A stretch of DNA of 61,215 nucleotides from Actinokineospora pegani (GTDB lineage: Bacteria > Actinomycetota > Actinomycetes > Mycobacteriales > Pseudonocardiaceae): assembly GCF_009745975.1 (NCBI RefSeq), contig NZ_WHOL01000120.1:1-61215 (forward strand), in the 5' to 3' direction. Both the position numbers and the translations under genes were made by a program. Numbering within the stretch: the stretch's first letter is position 1; each line of letters starts with the position of its first letter. Under the pieces are notes generated by a model. It was not told where the DNA came from. It searched no databases and saw only the letters and a program-made list of their open reading frames with translations. Positions 55,054-61,215 of the stretch are shown here, in pieces.

Positions 55054-55923
55054 TCACGGGAGGGGCAGGTCGAGCGCGGCGAGCAGCCCCGGGCCCAGGA
55101 CGGAGACGATCCTGGTCATCCGCCCCTCCCGCACCGTGCAGGCCATCACGCTCAACGGCCTGCCGTTCGGGCCGCGGACCAGGATGCCGGGGCGGCCGTC
55201 GACCAGGACCCTGCGCATCGCGAACCGCGCGGGATCGCCGCGCCTGGCGACGCGGAGCAGCTCGGCCACGCCGGTGTGGACCGTCGTGCCCGCGGCCGTG
55301 CGGACCTCCCAGACGACACCGGGGTCGAGGATCTCCACCAGGTCCTCGAAGCGCCCGTCGCGGGCGGCGGCCAGGAAGGCGTCGACCACCGCGCGCTGCT
55401 CCCGCCTGTGCGCGGCGGACACCTCCGGCGCCGCCCCGCGGACCTTGCGCCGCGCCCGGCTCGCCGCCATCTTCGCCGCGTCGGTCGACTTGCCCAGCAC
55501 CGGGCCGATCTCGGCGAACGGGACGGCGAACAGGTCGTGCAGCACGAACGCGAGGCGCTCGTCGGGTCCGAGCGCCCCGAGCACGACGAGCAGCGCGAGG
55601 CCGACCGCGTCCGCCTGGACCGCGCTGTCCTCCGGCCGCACCGCCCGGTCGTCGTCCTCGGTCACGACCAACCCCGGCCCGTACGGGGTTTCCGGCCGCG
55701 CCGCCCGCGACCGCAACTGGTCGACGCACAGCCTGCCCACCACGGTGGTCAGCCAGCCCGCGACGTTGTCGATCGCGCCCGCCTCCTGCCGCGCCAGGCG
55801 CACCCAGGCCTCCTGGACGACGTCCTCGGCGTCGGCGCGGCCCCCCAGCACCCGTGCGGCGATGCCCGTCAGGCGGGCGCGGTGCGCCTCGAAGACCTCC
55901 GCCAGGTCGGTGTCAGCCGCCAT
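55054..55923 (-). CDS. ECF sigma factor with C-terminal SnoaL-like domain (SigJ/ECF41 type)
   Basis: 289 residues. Region 2 (RVLGGRADAEDVVQEAWVRL), region 4 (FAEIGPVLGKSTDAAKMAAS) and a C-terminal NTF2/SnoaL-like domain (FLAAARDGRFEDLVEILDP) define the ECF41-like group, whose C-terminal domain regulates activity without a classical anti-sigma factor. Divergently encoded from a DoxX protein 76 bp away. ECF41 genes are often next to oxidoreductase or DoxX genes. Confidence 0.9.
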   Translation of the reverse strand: MAADTDLAEVFEAHRARLTGIAARVLGGRADAEDVVQEAWVRLARQEAGAIDNVAGWLTTVVGRLCVDQLRSRAARPETPYGPGLVVTEDDDRAVRPEDSAVQADAVGLALLVVLGALGPDERLAFVLHDLFAVPFAEIGPVLGKSTDAAKMAASRARRKVRGAAPEVSAAHRREQRAVVDAFLAAARDGRFEDLVEILDPGVVWEVRTAAGTTVHTGVAELLRVARRGDPARFAMRRVLVDGRPGILVRGPNGRPLSVMACTVREGRMTRIVSVLGPGLLAALDLPLP

Positions 55924-55999
55924 CGTTACCTCTCCTCGTTCGCTCCCGTCACCACCACGACGGGCCCGAGCGGCCCGAGGTAACCACGAGGGAGATCAC

Positions 56000-56359
56000 G
56001 TGCACATCACGCTGTGGGTCATGGCCGGGGCTCTCGCCGCCGCCTTCGCGACCGGGGCGCTGGCCCAGCTCACCATGCCCAAGGACCGCTACCGGGGGCT
56101 GGGCCGCAGCCAGCACTGGGTCGACGACTTCAGCGGCGGGCAGCTCAAGGCCATCGGCGCGGTCAAGCTGGCGGGCGCCCTCGGGCTGGTCGTGCCCGCC
56201 GTGGCGCCGCTGGCCGCCTGCGGGCTCGCGCTGTTCATGGCCGGGGCCGCGACCACCCGGTTCCGCCGGGCGGAGTGGGCGCTGATGCTGGGCGACCTGG
56301 CCTACCTGGGCCTGTTCGCGTTCCTCGCCTGGGGGCGGTTCGCCCTGGCGCCGTTCTGA
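56000..56359 (+). CDS. DoxX-family membrane protein
   Basis: 119 residues with four hydrophobic helices. GTG start with GGGAG upstream. The conserved LKAIGAVKLAGALGLV segment fits the DoxX/DoxX-like family. Its promoter region is shared with the ECF41-type sigma factor, so it may be a direct regulon member (inference). Biochemical role unknown; DoxX proteins are linked to redox or thiol homeostasis. Confidence 0.85.
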   Translation: MHITLWVMAGALAAAFATGALAQLTMPKDRYRGLGRSQHWVDDFSGGQLKAIGAVKLAGALGLVVPAVAPLAACGLALFMAGAATTRFRRAEWALMLGDLAYLGLFAFLAWGRFALAPF

Positions 56360-56375
56360 GCGCGGGCGCCGGGCG

Positions 56376-57041
56376 TCAGCGGCGCGGGAGTTCGGAGGTC
56401 CCGACGTGGTCGCGGGCCCACTCGTTGAACGCCCGCAGCCCCCGCCACGCCTTCCTGACCCGGTCGAGGCACCCCGGCTCGTGCAGCGTGTCGTCGGGCG
56501 GCCAGGCGAACATCGCGTAGAGGGACCTGTGCTTGAGCAGCTCGATCCGGGGGTGCTCCCGGTCGGTCCCGCGCGGTGCCGTCTTGAGCCGGTCGCCCTT
56601 GATCTCCCAGCCGGCCTTGGCGAGCTTGGCCACGATCTTCTCCAGCGCCTGCCCGTGCACGTCCTCGGCCACCGCGGTCCGGTACCGGGCGAGCTGGTCG
56701 GACTGCAGGTGGAAGCACCCGCCGCCGACCCGCAGCCCGGCCGTGCCGACCTCGACGTAGTAGGCGCCGCCACCCCGGCCGCGCTCGACCACGGCGCCGC
56801 AGTGGGTCTTGTAGGGCCGCTTGTCCTTGCCGAACCGCACGTCGCGGTGCGGGCGGAACACCCTGGCCTCGCCCCAGTCGGCGAACTCCGGCGCCAGCGC
56901 GCCGAGCAGGGCCACCATGGGCGCCTTGACGTCGGTGTCGTAGGTGGCCTTGTTGGCGTCCCAGAAGGCCTTGGAGTTGTCGGCGGCCAGCCCGTCGTAG
57001 AAGTCGACCGCGTACTCGCCGAACCCGTCGAACCGGGTCAC
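56376..57041 (-). CDS. DUF2461 protein
   Basis: 221 residues. FYDGLAADNSKAFWDANK, FGKDKRPYKTHCGAV and GCFHLQSDQLARYRTAV match the DUF2461 family (TIGR02453). Function unknown. GTG start, with GTGA overlapping the aminotransferase stop. Both genes are on the minus strand, and a two-gene operon is likely. Confidence 0.9.
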   Translation of the reverse strand: MTRFDGFGEYAVDFYDGLAADNSKAFWDANKATYDTDVKAPMVALLGALAPEFADWGEARVFRPHRDVRFGKDKRPYKTHCGAVVERGRGGGAYYVEVGTAGLRVGGGCFHLQSDQLARYRTAVAEDVHGQALEKIVAKLAKAGWEIKGDRLKTAPRGTDREHPRIELLKHRSLYAMFAWPPDDTLHEPGCLDRVRKAWRGLRAFNEWARDHVGTSELPRR

Positions 57042-57835
57042 ACCCGCTCCGCGGCGGTCGCGTCGTGCGCTCTGCGCAGCCGCGCGGCGAGGTCGGGGTC
57101 GGGCTCGTAGACCACGTCGTCGATGGACCCGATCAACCGCACCGGCGACACCGCGCTGGTGGCGAAGGCCGCCGCGAACGACGGCAGCTCGTCGGCCTGC
57201 ACCGGCCGGACCCGCGAGGGCACGCCCACCCGGCTCAACCCGCTCTGGATGAGCCCCATCGCCGTCCCCGGCAGCGCCGGCGCGCTGGGCCACACCACCG
57301 CGCCCTCGCGGTCGAGGAACCCGATGTTCCAGGTGCTCCCCTCGCTGACCTGCCCGTCCCTGGTGGCGAACAGGACGTCGTCGAACCCGGCCATCCGCGC
57401 CAACCGCCGCTGGTAGTGCAGCCCGAACGTCCCCACGTGCTTCACCTGCGGCAGGTCCCGCTGGTACCCGGCGGTGCGGACCTTGAGCGGCTCGGTCTCG
57501 GTCTCGGCCTCGGTCTCGGGCAACGGCGCGGTGTCGACCAGCACCTTCGGCTCCCCGGGCGCCTCCGGCCGCCGGATATCGATCTCCGGCGCCACCACCG
57601 TCACCCTGGCCACCACCGCCCCGGCCTCGGGCAGCGCGGCCCGCAACGCCGCCCGCACGACGTCCTCCGGCAGCCCCTGCCCGAACAGGACCCAGCAGTC
57701 CCGGTCGAGCCGCTCGAGGTGGCGGGCCAGCCCGCGCACACGTCCGTTGTCGACGACCATCGTCGTGAAGTGCCCGTAGGCCAGCTTCGACACGGGGATG
57801 GCCGCGTGGTCGGGGAGGGAGAGTTCCGTGCTCAT
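57038..57835 (-). CDS. Aminotransferase class IV (aminodeoxychorismate-lyase/BCAT-like)
   Basis: 265 residues. The PLP lysine K132 is in LPQVKHVGTFGLHYQ, and DDVLFATRDGQVSEGSTWNI is typical of fold type IV. The G-x-T/S pattern could suit either 4-amino-4-deoxychorismate lyase (folate) or a branched-chain aminotransferase; context gives no decision. A short GAG/ACC-rich repeat encodes TEAETETEP around residue 115. It precedes DUF2461 with a 4 bp overlap. Confidence 0.85.
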   Translation of the reverse strand: MSTELSLPDHAAIPVSKLAYGHFTTMVVDNGRVRGLARHLERLDRDCWVLFGQGLPEDVVRAALRAALPEAGAVVARVTVVAPEIDIRRPEAPGEPKVLVDTAPLPETEAETETEPLKVRTAGYQRDLPQVKHVGTFGLHYQRRLARMAGFDDVLFATRDGQVSEGSTWNIGFLDREGAVVWPSAPALPGTAMGLIQSGLSRVGVPSRVRPVQADELPSFAAAFATSAVSPVRLIGSIDDVVYEPDPDLAARLRRAHDATAAERV

Positions 57836-57919
57836 CGACGGCAGTCTCCCATGCCCCGCCCCCTGATCGCCTCGCGTGTCGCCTAGGAGGGGCGACCGGG
57901 GCGGGGTCCCACCGCCCCC

Positions 57920-59440
<1,521 letters not shown>

Positions 59441-59481
59441 AACGCACCTCCGGACAACGGGCAGAGGAAGGAGACAGCCGC

Positions 59482-61215
<1,734 letters not shown>

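Overview
The window is a 61 kb stretch of high-GC actinomycete DNA. Frequent GTG starts, a WhiB protein, an ANTAR protein, a usfX-sigF pair, a four-gene 'conservon', XRE/DUF397 proteins and organic-peroxide (Ohr) defence together fit Pseudonocardiaceae or a close relative (inference; no 16S rRNA is present). No rRNA, tRNA, CRISPR array, transposase or phage gene was seen. The region reads as chromosome with ordinary metabolic and regulatory genes.

The most striking large-scale feature is symmetry. The left edge lies inside a glutamate synthase large-subunit gene (gltB) followed by gltD on the plus strand. The right edge lies inside a second gltB followed by a second gltD on the minus strand. 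The outermost 243 bp of the two edges are identical in inverted orientation, whereas the rest of the two gltBD copies has clearly diverged. The window is therefore bounded by an inverted gltBD duplication.

Layout. 1-12 kb: gltBD copy 1; ohr-ohrR with a well-formed OhrR operator; a membrane-anchored hydrolase; lpdA; a cysteine-free HesB-like protein; ANTAR, anti-sigma and SigF genes; a WhiB3-type protein; Ku. 12-18.5 kb: a glycine/serine block on the minus strand (tandem glycine riboswitch, gcvT, gcvH, glyA, then nine copies of a ~116 bp tandem repeat, then sdaA). 18.5-21 kb: cbiMNQO cobalt importer. 21-28.6 kb: an MpaB/Lcp-type oxygenase, an alcohol dehydrogenase, two acyl-CoA dehydrogenases with a TetR regulator, a DMT exporter with a divergent Lrp regulator, and a GNAT protein. 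28.6-33.5 kb: conservon cvnABCD. 34-40 kb: DUF485 plus a solute:sodium symporter, a GPH/MFS transporter, and a compact three-gene polyamine-type operon (PLP decarboxylase, AdoMet decarboxylase, divergent aminopropyltransferase). 40-43 kb: small membrane proteins and a lytic transglycosylase. 43.5-47.5 kb: an alpha-methylacyl-CoA racemase with an acyl-CoA dehydrogenase and a divergent TetR, then a flavin-binding protein. 47.6-53.4 kb: succinate-semialdehyde dehydrogenase, a lipoprotein, an XRE/DUF397 module and a TesB thioesterase. 53.5-57.8 kb: pyruvate kinase, an ECF41-like sigma factor divergent from a DoxX protein, DUF2461, and a class IV aminotransferase. 57.9-61.2 kb: gltBD copy 2.

Candidates for something new are the 116 bp tandem array between glyA and sdaA, the polyamine operon with an altered SAM-binding motif, the inverted gltBD pair, and the sequence motifs repeated in the tail of the conservon kinase.
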